A stretch of DNA of 58,732 nucleotides from Pseudomonadales bacterium (GCA_022825925.1 JAJDVW010000123.1:1-58732); one strand, 5' to 3'; positions 15,811 through 25,173 are shown, numbered from the stretch's first letter. Numbers and translations: made by a program. The notes: generated from the letters alone by a model not told the origin.

Positions 15811-17466
15811 ATGGCCACGGTTGATGGCGCGACCCTGATGGCGCGCAGCCTGAAAGCGCAGGGCGTCGATTACATGTTCGGCATCGTGGGCTTTCCCGTC
15901 CAGGGCGTTGCGGCCGCGGCGCAGAAGGAAGGCATCACCTTCATCGGCATGCGCAACGAGCAGTCGGCGAGCTACGCCGCGCAGGCGGCGAGCTACCTGA
16001 CGGGCCGCACGCAGGCGTGCCTGGTGGTGTCGGGTCCGGGTGTGATCCACGCCTTCGCCGGACTCGCCAACGCGCGCGAGAACTGCTGGCCCATGATCCT
16101 GATCGGGGGCGCTTCCCCGACCTACCAGAACGGCATGGGGGCCTTCCAGGAAGAGCGGCAGACCGAGCTCGCCGCGCCGTACTGCAAGTACGCCCACGGC
16201 ATCGACCGCGTGGAGCGCATCCCGTACTACGTCGAACAGGCGATTCGCACGGCCCAGAACGGGCGGCCGGGTCCCGTGTATCTCGATTTCCCGGACGACA
16301 TCATCCGCGCCGAGGCGGAGGACGAGAACGTGGCCGTCGCCGCGCCGCCGGCGCCGCCGGCGCGCCCGCAGGCCGATGCGGACGCCGTGGAACGCGCCCT
16401 CGACGTGTTGGAGTCGGCGGAGCGTCCGCTGGTGATCCTCGGCAAGGGCATGGCCTGGTCCCGCGCCGAGGACGAAGTACGGGAGTTCGTCGAACGGACG
16501 CAGTTGCCGTTCCTGGCCTCGCCCATGGGCAAGGGCATCATGCCCGACACCGACCCGCTTTCGGTGGGCGCCGCCCGCAGCACGGCGCTGCGCGAGGCGG
16601 ACGTGGTGTTCCTGATGGGCGCGCGGCTCAACTGGATCATGCACTTCGGCCTGCCGCCCCGCTTCAAGCCCGGCGTGCGCGTCATCCAGCTCGACATCGA
16701 GCAGGAGGAGATCGGCCGCAACGTGCCCGCGGAAGTCGCGCTCGTGGGGGACGGGAAGGCGGTGGTCGGCCAGCTCAACACCTCCCTGTCGAACCGCCAG
16801 TGGTTCTACCCCGCGGAGACGGAGTGGCGCGCGGTGCTCAAGGAGAAGGCGGACGCCAACGCGGAGTCGATCCGTCCGATGGTCGAGGACGAGGCGTCGC
16901 CGATGAACTACTACCGCGCCTATCGCGACATCGTGGAGTGGCTTCCGGAGGACGCCATCATCATCGGCGAGGGCGCGAACACCATGGACATCGGCAGGAC
17001 CCAGATGCCGAACCACGCGCCCCGGCACCGGCTCGACGCGGGTACCTACGGCACCATGGGCATCGGGCTCGGTTTCGCGGTCGCGGCGGCCGTGGCGAAT
17101 CCGGACAAGCCGGTCGTCTCGGTCCAGGGCGACAGCGCGTTCGGGTTCTCGGGCATGGAGATCGAGACGATGGTCCGCTACAAGCTGCCCGTGAAGCTGA
17201 TCGTCCTCAACAACGGCGGCATCGGCGGCGGTATCGGACCCCTGGAAGAGGGGCAGACGCCGCCGCCGTTCTACCTCACCTACGGGGCGCACTACGAGGG
17301 CATGATGGAAGCCCTCGGCGGCAAGGGCCTGTACGTGGAGGACGCGGCGGACCTGCGCGGCGCGCTCGACGAGGCGATGGCGTTCGACGGCCCGGCGCTC
17401 ATCAACGTTCCCCTCAACCCGCGGGCGGGCCGCAAGCCCCAGCAGTTCGGCTGGCTGACGACCTGA
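15811..17466 (+). CDS. 2-hydroxyacyl-CoA lyase (ThDP-dependent)
   Basis: A 551-residue ThDP enzyme with GGGAGG before ATG 15811. The N-terminal PYR domain has the catalytic Glu in GMRNEQSASYAAQ (Glu50); the central domain has GARLNWIMHFGLPPR; the C-terminal PP domain has GDSAFGFSGMEIETMVRY (440-457). Stretches such as PMNYYRAYRDIVEWLP, GEGANTMDIGRT and RHRLDAGTYGTMG follow eukaryotic HACL1 closely. Such enzymes split 2-hydroxyacyl-CoA into formyl-CoA and an aldehyde one carbon shorter (alpha-oxidation). The usual NNNGIY of the ThDP motif reads NNGGIG here, a small deviation. Oxalyl-CoA decarboxylase is the alternative, but less well matched. Confidence 0.85.
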   Translation: MATVDGATLMARSLKAQGVDYMFGIVGFPVQGVAAAAQKEGITFIGMRNEQSASYAAQAASYLTGRTQACLVVSGPGVIHAFAGLANARENCWPMILIGGASPTYQNGMGAFQEERQTELAAPYCKYAHGIDRVERIPYYVEQAIRTAQNGRPGPVYLDFPDDIIRAEAEDENVAVAAPPAPPARPQADADAVERALDVLESAERPLVILGKGMAWSRAEDEVREFVERTQLPFLASPMGKGIMPDTDPLSVGAARSTALREADVVFLMGARLNWIMHFGLPPRFKPGVRVIQLDIEQEEIGRNVPAEVALVGDGKAVVGQLNTSLSNRQWFYPAETEWRAVLKEKADANAESIRPMVEDEASPMNYYRAYRDIVEWLPEDAIIIGEGANTMDIGRTQMPNHAPRHRLDAGTYGTMGIGLGFAVAAAVANPDKPVVSVQGDSAFGFSGMEIETMVRYKLPVKLIVLNNGGIGGGIGPLEEGQTPPPFYLTYGAHYEGMMEALGGKGLYVEDAADLRGALDEAMAFDGPALINVPLNPRAGRKPQQFGWLTT

Positions 17467-17578
17467 CGCGTAACGCGCGGAGCGCTGGGGGCCGGCACAT
17501 TGCGGTAGTTGACAACACGCCGTGTCCCGGCTCCCATAGGGCAGTCCGACTTTCGGGCCGTCCGTTCGGGGTGGGGTC

Positions 17579-17965
17579 ATGACCCTCGAAGAGAAAGCCA
17601 TAGAGTTGCTGCTGCGCTCGCCGCGGCTCGAAGCCGGAACGATCCTGGACCTGCTCGATGTCGGCGACCGCGAGTTCCGCGAGATGGCCCGCCGGAACCG
17701 CACCATCGCCAAGCTGCTCGAAGCGCGGCGGGCCGGCCAGCTCAAGCCCCCGAAATCCGAACCGATCCAGTGCCCCGTGTGTTCGGAGTGGTTCGTGCCC
17801 TACGGCTCGTCCCGGTTCTGTTCGGACACCTGCCGGACGGCGGGGCGGATTCGAGAGGTGGGACGGGGACGGCACCGACGCCGCCCCTGCGGTGACGGTG
17901 AGGTGGCGGAAAGCGGCCACGCCAAGGGAGAGGACATCCGCGCGGCGGCGCGACAGAAGGAGTGA
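17579..17965 (+). CDS. Small zinc-finger-like protein
   Basis: A 128-residue protein. Residues 1-60 are helical and charged (TLEEKAIELLLRSPRLEAGT). Residues 65-85 hold a likely zinc site, CPVCSEWFVPYGSSRFCSDT plus C (CxxC, then CxxxC), as in FCS-type fingers. The tail is basic and low-complexity. The family is not recognised; a DNA- or RNA-binding adaptor is plausible. Its stop region overlaps the ribosome-binding site of the next gene, so the two may be co-transcribed. Confidence 0.6.
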   Translation: MTLEEKAIELLLRSPRLEAGTILDLLDVGDREFREMARRNRTIAKLLEARRAGQLKPPKSEPIQCPVCSEWFVPYGSSRFCSDTCRTAGRIREVGRGRHRRRPCGDGEVAESGHAKGEDIRAAARQKE

Positions 17966-17967
17966 CC

Positions 17968-19782
17968 ATGCGAAGGACGATGATGACGGCGGCGCTGCTG
18001 GGCGCGTGGGTGGGCGCTCTGGTGGGCGCGTTGGGCGCGTTGCCGGGCTCGGCCGCGGAGCGGCAGGCGTACTTCGGCGACCTGCACATCCACACCCGGT
18101 ACTCCTTCGACGCGTTCCTGTTCGGGACGCGGACGAACCCGGACGACGCCTACGCCTTCGCCCGCGGCGAACCGCTGCGGCATCCGTCGGGCTTCGACAT
18201 TCAGCTCGACCGGCCCCTGGACTTCTATGCCGTCACGGACCACGGGTTCTACCTCGGCATGTGGTCGGCGATGACGGACCCGGCGCACCCGCTGCACGAC
18301 GATCCGGACGCACGGGCCTTCCTCGATGCGGAGAGCAGGGTGGACCGTAGCCGGGCCTTCCGCACGGCGGGCCAGTTCCTGAGCGACAACTTCAGTGTGA
18401 ACGACGTCAAGACCGGGTGGGCCGACATCGTCGCCTCGGCGAACCGGCACTACGTGCCCGGCGAACTCACGACGTTCATCGCGTACGAGTACACGTCGTC
18501 GTACCCCACCGACCGGGGCAATCTGCACCGCAACGTGGTGTTCCGTGGCGACACCGCCCCGGAAATGCCGTTCTCGCGGCTCGACTCGCTGAACCCCGAA
18601 GACCTCTGGGCGTGGATGGACCGGCAGCGCCGGCGGGGCATGGAGGTCATCGCGATTCCCCATAACTCCAACGGTTCGAACGGCCGCATGTTCGAGCTCA
18701 CGCAGACCGACGGCAGCCCCATCGACGCGGCCTACGCGACCACCCGGATGCGCAACGAACCGTTGATCGAAAACACCCAGATCAAGGGCACGTCGGACAC
18801 GCATCCGTTCCTGTCCCCCAACGACGAGTGGGCGGACTTCGAGATCATGCCCTACCGGGTGGCGACGGTGATCAAGAGCCGTCCCCAGGGCAGCTACGCC
18901 CGGGAGGCGTGGATGAACGGCCTGCTGATGCAGGCCGAGGAGGGCCTCAACCCTTACCGCTTCGGCGTCATCGGGTCGAGCGACACCCACAACAGCGGCG
19001 AAGTGTTCGACGAGGACCGCTTCGTCAGCAAGGTCGGTACGCTCGACAGCGCACCGGTGGGCAGGGGGTCGGTGCCCGTCAATCCGGACGACGAGACGTC
19101 CGGCTACACGGAGGGGGCGAACATCTATTTCGGCGCGTCGGGCCTCGCCGGCGTGTGGGCGGAAGAGAACACCCGCGGCGCCATCTTCGACGCCCTGCGT
19201 CGCAAGGAGACGTTCTCGACGACCGGCACGTGGATACGCCTGCGGTTCTTCGGCGGCTACGGCCTGTCCGAGGAGATGCTGGACGCGGACAACATCGCCG
19301 AGGCCTACGAGGTGGGCGTGCCGATGGGCGGCGACCTCTTCGCGCGGGAGTCCGGCGCACCCGGCTTCCTGGTCTGGGCGGCGCAGGATCCGCAGGCCGC
19401 CAAGCTGCAGCGCCTGCAGGTGGTCAAGGGCTGGGTCGCGGACGGCCGCGCGCAGGAGCGCGTGTACGACGTGGCCTGCTCCGACGGGCTCGCCGTCGAT
19501 TCCGCAACGCACCGCTGCCCGGACAACGGCGCGACGGTGGACCTCACCGACTGCAGCATCTCGGAAGGGGTCGGGGCGACGGAACTCGCCACGCTGTGGA
19601 GCGATCCGGACTTCGATCCGCGCGAGCGCGCGTTCTACTACGTGCGGGTACTGGAGAACCCGACGTGCCGTTGGTCGACCTGGGACGCCATCCGTGCGGG
19701 AACGACCCCACGCGGGGTCGTCCCCAGCACGATCCAGGAGCGGGCATTCTCGTCGCCGATCTGGTACGAGCCGGCGGCGTAG
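17968..19782 (+). CDS. DUF3604 secreted protein
   Basis: A 604-residue protein with Sec signal peptide (ALLGAWVGALVGALGALPGS, followed by AAE). ATG 17968 is chosen, with AAGGAG at 17957-17962, over GTG 17962. PHP-like metal-binding motifs follow: YFGDLHIHTRYSFDAF, FYAVTDHGFYLG, IAIPHNSNGSN and FGVIGSSDTHNSG. These define DUF3604, exported proteins of unknown activity that are abundant in marine proteobacteria; a metal-dependent phosphoesterase-like activity is suggested by the PHP resemblance. Four Cys near the C-terminus could form disulfides. Confidence 0.85.
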   Translation: MRRTMMTAALLGAWVGALVGALGALPGSAAERQAYFGDLHIHTRYSFDAFLFGTRTNPDDAYAFARGEPLRHPSGFDIQLDRPLDFYAVTDHGFYLGMWSAMTDPAHPLHDDPDARAFLDAESRVDRSRAFRTAGQFLSDNFSVNDVKTGWADIVASANRHYVPGELTTFIAYEYTSSYPTDRGNLHRNVVFRGDTAPEMPFSRLDSLNPEDLWAWMDRQRRRGMEVIAIPHNSNGSNGRMFELTQTDGSPIDAAYATTRMRNEPLIENTQIKGTSDTHPFLSPNDEWADFEIMPYRVATVIKSRPQGSYAREAWMNGLLMQAEEGLNPYRFGVIGSSDTHNSGEVFDEDRFVSKVGTLDSAPVGRGSVPVNPDDETSGYTEGANIYFGASGLAGVWAEENTRGAIFDALRRKETFSTTGTWIRLRFFGGYGLSEEMLDADNIAEAYEVGVPMGGDLFARESGAPGFLVWAAQDPQAAKLQRLQVVKGWVADGRAQERVYDVACSDGLAVDSATHRCPDNGATVDLTDCSISEGVGATELATLWSDPDFDPRERAFYYVRVLENPTCRWSTWDAIRAGTTPRGVVPSTIQERAFSSPIWYEPAA

Positions 19783-19816
19783 GACACGAACGGCGCGCCG
19801 AACCCCGAACGCATGA

Positions 19817-20065
19817 CCGCTGGGACGGGCGCTAGCCCCGGACCAGCGATCCGCGCTCCCGGAACTCCCCGCGGCGGAAGCGAACTCGACGGCCGTCTTC
19901 GAACGCACGCGGGCCATCGCCGGGGAGTTCCTCCCCGGGGCGCGCGCCGTGGCGAGGCGGGTCGGTGCGGAGTGGCCGGAGGTCTTGGAGCGCGTCACGC
20001 GGGAGCACCTGATCGACAATCTCGGACTCGGACTCCCCCACCCTCCGGACCTCGAGCCCGAGTAG
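19817..20065 (+). pseudogene. C-terminal gene fragment, unidentified
   Basis: An in-frame stretch without start reads RALAPDQRSALPELPAAEAN, then AVFERTRAIAGEFLPGARAV, then GAEWPEVLERVTREHL and ends PDLEPE with a TAG at 20063-20065. It looks like the end of a real protein (helical, regular). It vaguely resembles C-terminal tails of nucleotidyltransferase-like proteins, but that call is weak. The 5' part is missing, so this is a remnant. Confidence 0.4.
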
Positions 20066-20088
20066 CCCGCCCTGGTGGCGGCGAAGCG

Positions 20089-20213
20089 TTACGCGAACCC
20101 ATCGGGGAGGTCACGGGCGGCCGAGAGCTGCCACTCGGGGTCGCGCTTCTCGAGGAACGAAAGGATGCCCTCGCGCGCGTCCGCCTGGTTGCCCACCCTT
20201 CTCCCGCGCGTCG
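20089..20213 (-). pseudogene. Enoyl-CoA hydratase C-terminal remnant
   Basis: The minus strand reads GNQADAREGILSFLEKRDPE followed by WQLSAARDLPDGFA and a TAA at 20089-20091. This is the usual crotonase C-terminus (DAREGI..FLEKR.P.W). A further piece, LNDAREK, sits upstream in another frame. Only about 40 codons remain. Confidence 0.6.
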
Positions 20214-20347
20214 TTGAGGCGTCCCGGAGCCTGTGTCATCGCCCGCGGCAGCGCTACGGCCGGCGGGCGCCGCGTGGCGCCGCGTCGCCGGGTTCGCGCA
20301 TGGCCGCGTGCTACCATCCGAAGCGAAGCGTTTCGAGGGGGGCAGGC

Positions 20348-21751
20348 ATGGCGGATCTCGTGCAGGGGCTTGCGGAAATCACCGGTCCCGGCGGCGTCCT
20401 GACGGGCCCCGACGTGACCGGCCGCGCGGCCGGCATCTGGATGTCCGAATCCATCGAGGCGCAGACCCTGGTGCGTCCGCGCACGACAGAAGAGGTGAGC
20501 GCCGTGCTGGCGGCGTGCGACCGGGCTCGCCAGCCGGTGGTCGCGCAGGGCGGCCTGACGGGGCTGGTGGGCAGCGCCCTCACCGAGCGCGGCGACGTCA
20601 TCCTGTCGCTGGAGCGCATGAACCGCATCGAGGGCGTGGACCGCGTCAACCGCACCATGACCGTCGAGGCGGGCGTCGTCCTGCAGGCGGTGCAGGAGTG
20701 CGCCGACGAGCACGGCCTCATGTACCCGCTCGATCTCGGCGGGCGGGGCAGCGCCACCATTGGCGGCAACATCTCGACGAACGCCGGCGGCAACCGGGTG
20801 ATTCGCTACGGCATGACCCGGGACATGGTGCTGGGCCTCGAGGCGGTGCTGGCGGACGGGACCGTCGTTTCCTCCATGAACGAGATGATCAAGAACAACG
20901 CCGGCTACGACCTGAAGCAACTCTTCATCGGTACCGAAGGCAGCCTCGGCGTCGTGACCCGGGCTGTGCTCCGCCTGCGCGAGAAGCCGCGCAGCCAGGA
21001 GACGCTGTTCGTGGCGGTCGACGAGTTCGACAAGCTGCCGGAGCTACTGAAGATGATGGACGCGCGGCTCGGCGGCGCGCTGTCCGCGTTCGAGGTGCTG
21101 TGGAACAACTTCTACCGGCTCGTCAGCACGCCGCCGGCGAAGCAGCGCCCGCCGCTGTCGCAGGATTATCCGTACTACGTGCTGATCGAGGCGATGGGCG
21201 GCGATGCCGAGACGGACAAGGCCCGCGCGGAGGCCGCCCTCGAAGACGCCTACGAGGCGGGCCTGGTCGTCGATGCCGTCATCGCCCAGAGCGAGGCGCA
21301 GCGCCTGGAACTCTGGGCGATGCGGGACGACGTCGAGCAGTGCAACCGCTTTCCGCCGCTCTTCATCTACGATGTCAGCCTGCCCATCCCGAAGATGGAG
21401 GCCTATGTCGATGACGTGAACCGGGGACTGACGGAGACGTTCGGCACCTTCCGCAACTTCGCCTTCGGCCACCTCGGCGACGGGAACCTGCACTTCGGCA
21501 TCTCCGCCGGGCGGGACCACGGCGCGAAGGAGGGGGTGGACCAGGCGGTCTACCAGCCCCTGGCGGACATCGGCGGTTCCGTCTCGGCGGAGCACGGCAT
21601 CGGCATCGACAAGAAGGCGTACCTGTCGATCTCGCGCACGCCGGAAGAGGTCGCCCTCATGCGCACCCTGAAGCAGGCGCTCGACCCGCGGGGCATCCTG
21701 AACCCGGGCAAGATCTTCGACGAACCCGGGAGGATGGGCGTCGCCGCATGA
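20348..21751 (+). CDS. FAD-binding oxidase/dehydrogenase (GlcD / D-2-hydroxyacid type)
   Basis: A 467-residue VAO-family flavoprotein; ATG 20348 follows a GAGGGGGG ribosome-binding site. The FAD-binding PP-loop region reads GGLTGLVGSA, DLGGRGSATIGGNISTNAGG and GYDLKQLFIGTEGSLGVVTR. The C-terminal cap has the metal-binding FAFGHLGDGNLHFG and the closing SAEHGIGIDKKAYL. Family members oxidise D-lactate, glycolate or D-2-hydroxyglutarate; the exact substrate is not determinable. It overlaps the downstream amidase by 4 nt (ATGA). Confidence 0.88.
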   Translation: MADLVQGLAEITGPGGVLTGPDVTGRAAGIWMSESIEAQTLVRPRTTEEVSAVLAACDRARQPVVAQGGLTGLVGSALTERGDVILSLERMNRIEGVDRVNRTMTVEAGVVLQAVQECADEHGLMYPLDLGGRGSATIGGNISTNAGGNRVIRYGMTRDMVLGLEAVLADGTVVSSMNEMIKNNAGYDLKQLFIGTEGSLGVVTRAVLRLREKPRSQETLFVAVDEFDKLPELLKMMDARLGGALSAFEVLWNNFYRLVSTPPAKQRPPLSQDYPYYVLIEAMGGDAETDKARAEAALEDAYEAGLVVDAVIAQSEAQRLELWAMRDDVEQCNRFPPLFIYDVSLPIPKMEAYVDDVNRGLTETFGTFRNFAFGHLGDGNLHFGISAGRDHGAKEGVDQAVYQPLADIGGSVSAEHGIGIDKKAYLSISRTPEEVALMRTLKQALDPRGILNPGKIFDEPGRMGVAA

Positions 21752-23154
21752 GCGGGTTGGGCGCGGACGTTCCGCTGCACTACCTGACGCTGTCGGACGT
21801 CTGCCGTCGGACGAAGAGCGGGGAGCTGTCGGCCGTCGCCGTGGCCGAAGACGTGCTGTCGCGCATCGACCGCCTCGACCCGCAACTCAAGGCCTACGTG
21901 ACGGTCACGGCGGACGACGCGCTGGCGCGGGCGGCGGCGCTCGATGCCCGGCGCGCCAGCGGGGAACCCCTGGGCGCGCTGCACGGCGTTCCCATCGCGC
22001 TGAAGGACCTGCTCCGGACGGAGGGGGTCGTGACGACCTGCGGCACCCGGGTGCTCGCGGACTGGGTACCTGGGGAAGACGCCACCGTGGTGCGAAGGCT
22101 GAAGGCCGCGGGCGCCGTCATCCTCGGCAAGCTCAAGCTCACCGAGGGCGCGTTCTCGAACCACCACCCGGACGTCGCGCCCCCGGTCAACCCGTGGGCG
22201 GCGGATCGCTGGACGGGCGTGTCGTCGTCCGGTTCCGGGGTCTCGGTGGCCGCGGGCCTCGCCCATGGCGCCCTCGGTTCGGATACCGGCGGCAGCATCC
22301 GCTTTCCTTCGGCCTGCTGCGGCCTCGTAGGCCTCAAGCCGACCTATGGGCGCGTCAGCCGGCACGGCGCGTTTCCGCTGGCGGAGTCTCTCGATCACAT
22401 CGGGCCCATGACCCGTACCGTGGAGGACGCGGCGCGCATGCTCGGCGTGATGGCGGGGCAGGACCCGAAGGACCCGACGTCGCTGCCGGCGGCGGTGCCC
22501 AACTACGTCGCCGAGGCGGGCGGCGGCCTGGCCGGCTTCACCGTCGGCGTGGACCGCGACTACATCGGAGCGGGCGTCGCCCCGGAAGCCGTCGCCGTGG
22601 TGGAGGACGCGCTCAGGCTGCTGCAGACGGCCGGCGCGCGCATCGTCGATATCCGCATGCCGGACTGCGCGGAACTCGTGGAGGGGTGGGCGATCACCTG
22701 CGGCGTGGAGTGCGCGCTCGCGCACCAGGCGACCTGGCCGTCACGCCAGGAGGACTACGGCCCCGACCTGGCCCGGCTGCTGGCGTTCGGGCTGGCCGCG
22801 AAGGCGATGGACTACGCGCGGCTCGAACGGGCGCGGGAGCGCTTCCGCGCGGAGCTCGACGCCAGGTTCTCGGAAGTCCGGGCCATCGCGGCCCCGTGCA
22901 TGATCACGTCGCCGCCGCCGACGGACTTCGGTACCCGCGTGCCGGAGGAGGGCATGGCGCCGTTCATCCAGTTCACGGCGCCGTTCGACTACTCCGGCCA
23001 CCCGACCATCACGCTGCCGGTCGGCCTCGACGGCGAGGGCGTGCCGCGGGCCTTCCAACTGATCGGACCACGTCTCGGCGAGGCCGCGCTGGTCCGCCTG
23101 GGGAGCGCGTTCGAAGCGGCTGCCGGGTTCGAGGCGCACCCGGAGCTGGACTGA
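21748..23154 (+). CDS. Amidase signature family hydrolase
   Basis: A 468-residue amidase with the Ser-cisSer-Lys triad visible: Lys86 in GVPIALKDLL, the cis-Ser in GVSSSGSGVSVAAG (157-170) and the nucleophile Ser183 in GSDTGGSIRFPS. It is coupled by an ATGA overlap to the FAD oxidase, so the pair may act on one substrate, for example an amide whose hydrolysis yields a hydroxyacid. That link is inference. A 220-bp gap without recognisable features follows. Confidence 0.9.
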   Translation: MSGLGADVPLHYLTLSDVCRRTKSGELSAVAVAEDVLSRIDRLDPQLKAYVTVTADDALARAAALDARRASGEPLGALHGVPIALKDLLRTEGVVTTCGTRVLADWVPGEDATVVRRLKAAGAVILGKLKLTEGAFSNHHPDVAPPVNPWAADRWTGVSSSGSGVSVAAGLAHGALGSDTGGSIRFPSACCGLVGLKPTYGRVSRHGAFPLAESLDHIGPMTRTVEDAARMLGVMAGQDPKDPTSLPAAVPNYVAEAGGGLAGFTVGVDRDYIGAGVAPEAVAVVEDALRLLQTAGARIVDIRMPDCAELVEGWAITCGVECALAHQATWPSRQEDYGPDLARLLAFGLAAKAMDYARLERARERFRAELDARFSEVRAIAAPCMITSPPPTDFGTRVPEEGMAPFIQFTAPFDYSGHPTITLPVGLDGEGVPRAFQLIGPRLGEAALVRLGSAFEAAAGFEAHPELD

Positions 23155-23374
23155 CGGGCGGCCCCGGCGTGGGCAGGAGAAATCTAGTGACGAACGGAGT
23201 TACGAGGGCCGGCGAGGAGCACTTTCGTGATGCGGTGGTAAACGCGGATGCGCCGTACGCCGGCCATGGCCACTACTGCCTTGGTGTTCTGTCGCTCGTC
23301 GGCTCTCTGCTCGGCAAAGGGGGATTTGAGGACGCAGCGCAACCGGGGTCGCGGCACGTTAAAGGACAGGTGAG

Positions 23375-24673
23375 TCACGACGCATCGACCATCTGCTCGA
23401 AGGACGCGTGATCGATGGCGCCGTTGTTCACCAGGGTGGTCTGGATCGTCCGCTCGGAGACGTGGAAATGGCGTGCGGCCGCCTGGATGTCCTCGCTTGC
23501 GGGTTGGTCCGTGTCGATGTACGCCAGAAGATCGTGGAAAGGACAGAGGAAAGCCTGCGCGAACGCCCGCTGGAACTTCTGACGCTCGGACTTCGCTTCG
23601 GACAGCGGACCCAGCGCGTCTTCAGGGGACCAAATCGTATCGGCGAGGGCGCGGCAGAGTTCGAAGCGGCGACCCTCGGGCCATCGCGACCTGAGGGCGA
23701 CTTTGCTCCCGCCGTTGCTTTCCTGGTTGACGCGGAGCCCATATGGCGCCCGCGCAGTCGCGGCAGCGTTTTGCCTCAGATGATCGATGCTGACGCCCAA
23801 CAGGTCACTCAGGCGAGTGTTGCGGATGGGTCCACGAGGTACCTGGAGTCGATCCCGCAGGATCTCGGCTGCGGACGTGGCCCGCTGCCAAGGGGCGTCC
23901 AGCGATGGCTTCTCGACGTCTATTGCCTCGAACGCGTGGGGCGGATGAACGACCACCCTGGACCGATCCGCGGCATCGATGCACGCTTCCAGAACATCGC
24001 CCGCTTGCTCCCCCTGGCGGGCGAGGGCGGCTTCACCGACGGCTTCCAATCCGAAGCGGTCCGCCAGCCTCTCGAGGGACGCGACGAGGGCTTCCGGTGC
24101 CTCGTCGGGATCGAATCCAAGCATGGCTTCGAGGCGACGCCACGTGCTCGCGCGTGGATCGGCACGTTCCGAGAGTAACGCTTCGAACTCGGTGTCGAGC
24201 CCATCGTTCGCAGGGCCGACGTCATCCAGTACATCCTGAACGAAGCGATCCAATGTCTCCTCCGCGGTGGATGCCGGCAGGTAGTGGAGTCCGGGCTCCG
24301 CGAGGAACCTCAGGGCGGGCGTCAAGTTGGCCGAGTCGGCGTGAACCGCTATCGCGAACCGTCCGCCTTCGCCCCAGAGGGAGACGTTCGGCCATGCGTA
24401 TCCCGCGCCGACCGAAGACAGGTCGTGCGCCAACCGCCAATCGGCACTCAAAGCGGGATATGGGGCGGATTCCCAACGGATGCGCCACCAGTTGTCCGTG
24501 ATCCAGAATGCCAGGGGCAGGGGTGGCGCCTCGAGGCTGTCGTCGGGCACGCTCGCTCCCCGCCGGACCAGTCGGGTAAGGCAAGTGTCACCGATGCGAA
24601 TGGCCAAGCGTCGTGTCTCGGTGGCCTCGACGTTGGCCGGCTTGCCAATCCTTATCTCGAACGCGTCATTCAT
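23375..24673 (-). CDS. ImmA/IrrE-like protein with degenerate protease motif
   Basis: A 432-residue protein. Residues 1-250 are unrecognised; FWITDNWWRIRWESAPYPAL and LPASTAEETLDRFVQDVLDD are typical stretches. The C-terminal part resembles ImmA/IrrE peptidases: RRFELCRALADTIW aligns with the usual RRFTLAHELGHLL, and QRAFAQAFLCPFHDLLAYI with ANAFAAELLMP, followed by an HTH-like AARHFHVSERTIQTTLVN. The HExxH zinc motif reads RALAD, so catalysis is not expected. It starts inside the stop of the upstream gene (ATGA). A partner-sensing or regulatory role is likely; classical ImmA proteins cleave repressors. Confidence 0.6.
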   Translation of the reverse strand: MNDAFEIRIGKPANVEATETRRLAIRIGDTCLTRLVRRGASVPDDSLEAPPLPLAFWITDNWWRIRWESAPYPALSADWRLAHDLSSVGAGYAWPNVSLWGEGGRFAIAVHADSANLTPALRFLAEPGLHYLPASTAEETLDRFVQDVLDDVGPANDGLDTEFEALLSERADPRASTWRRLEAMLGFDPDEAPEALVASLERLADRFGLEAVGEAALARQGEQAGDVLEACIDAADRSRVVVHPPHAFEAIDVEKPSLDAPWQRATSAAEILRDRLQVPRGPIRNTRLSDLLGVSIDHLRQNAAATARAPYGLRVNQESNGGSKVALRSRWPEGRRFELCRALADTIWSPEDALGPLSEAKSERQKFQRAFAQAFLCPFHDLLAYIDTDQPASEDIQAAARHFHVSERTIQTTLVNNGAIDHASFEQMVDAS

Positions 24674-25173
24674 CGAAACACGTACCGCAACCTGCAGAAC
24701 GCGCTGGCGGACCTTTCGGTGGCATCGCCTTGCGCGTTGGCCCAGCGTGAGAAGCGGCGGAACACCTTCTGCGCGATGGCCTCGCTCCGAAGCACCGGGT
24801 AGCCGTGATACTCGCCGGTAGCGTGATTCGTCTCCCGTGCTTCGAAGATCCAGCCGTCGTCTGCGACGGTCCAGAGGAGGCGTCCAGTGTGTCCGATCAG
24901 TCCGGCGCGAATGCCGCGCCGCAACAGCATCGGAACATCCTTCATGTCGTCAGGGTCGAAATCGGCGTCGTCGCAGAGAGTGGCATCGCCTCTCGAACCA
25001 AGGAAGGGCGGGAGGTCGAACAGGTGGGGATGGAGCTTGTGCTTCGAGCTTCCGTGGTACCAGACGGTGTTCAGCATTCGTTCGATGACGCTCTCGGGCG
25101 GATCCGGCCAGAGACGCCGCTTCTCGTTGTCCGACTTGCGCCGGCGGAGGGGCCGGCGCGGCGGGCGCGGCAC
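24670..25173 (-). CDS. Hypothetical protein coupled to ImmA-like gene
   Basis: A 167-residue protein. GTG 25173 is chosen because GGAGG precedes it by 7 nt, although the frame stays open further upstream. It has a basic N-terminus (PRPPRRPLRRRKS) and then a compact domain: WYHGSSKHKLHPHLFDLPPF, LLRRGIRAGLIGHTGRLLW and DGWIFEARETN. No family is recognised. Its 4-nt overlap with the ImmA-like gene says the two are made together. Such an arrangement resembles a toxin-antitoxin or small defence module, but nothing here proves it. Confidence 0.6.
   Translation of the reverse strand: MPRPPRRPLRRRKSDNEKRRLWPDPPESVIERMLNTVWYHGSSKHKLHPHLFDLPPFLGSRGDATLCDDADFDPDDMKDVPMLLRRGIRAGLIGHTGRLLWTVADDGWIFEARETNHATGEYHGYPVLRSEAIAQKVFRRFSRWANAQGDATERSASAFCRLRYVFR

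Noticed and set aside
15811..17466. Oxalyl-CoA decarboxylase as first choice
   Set aside because: Central and C-terminal stretches follow 2-hydroxyacyl-CoA lyase more closely; a CoA-transferase neighbour alone does not decide for oxalate.
23184..23378. 64-residue minus-strand frame after the amidase
   Set aside because: No ribosome-binding site and no recognisable pattern; the 220-bp gap is left as non-coding.
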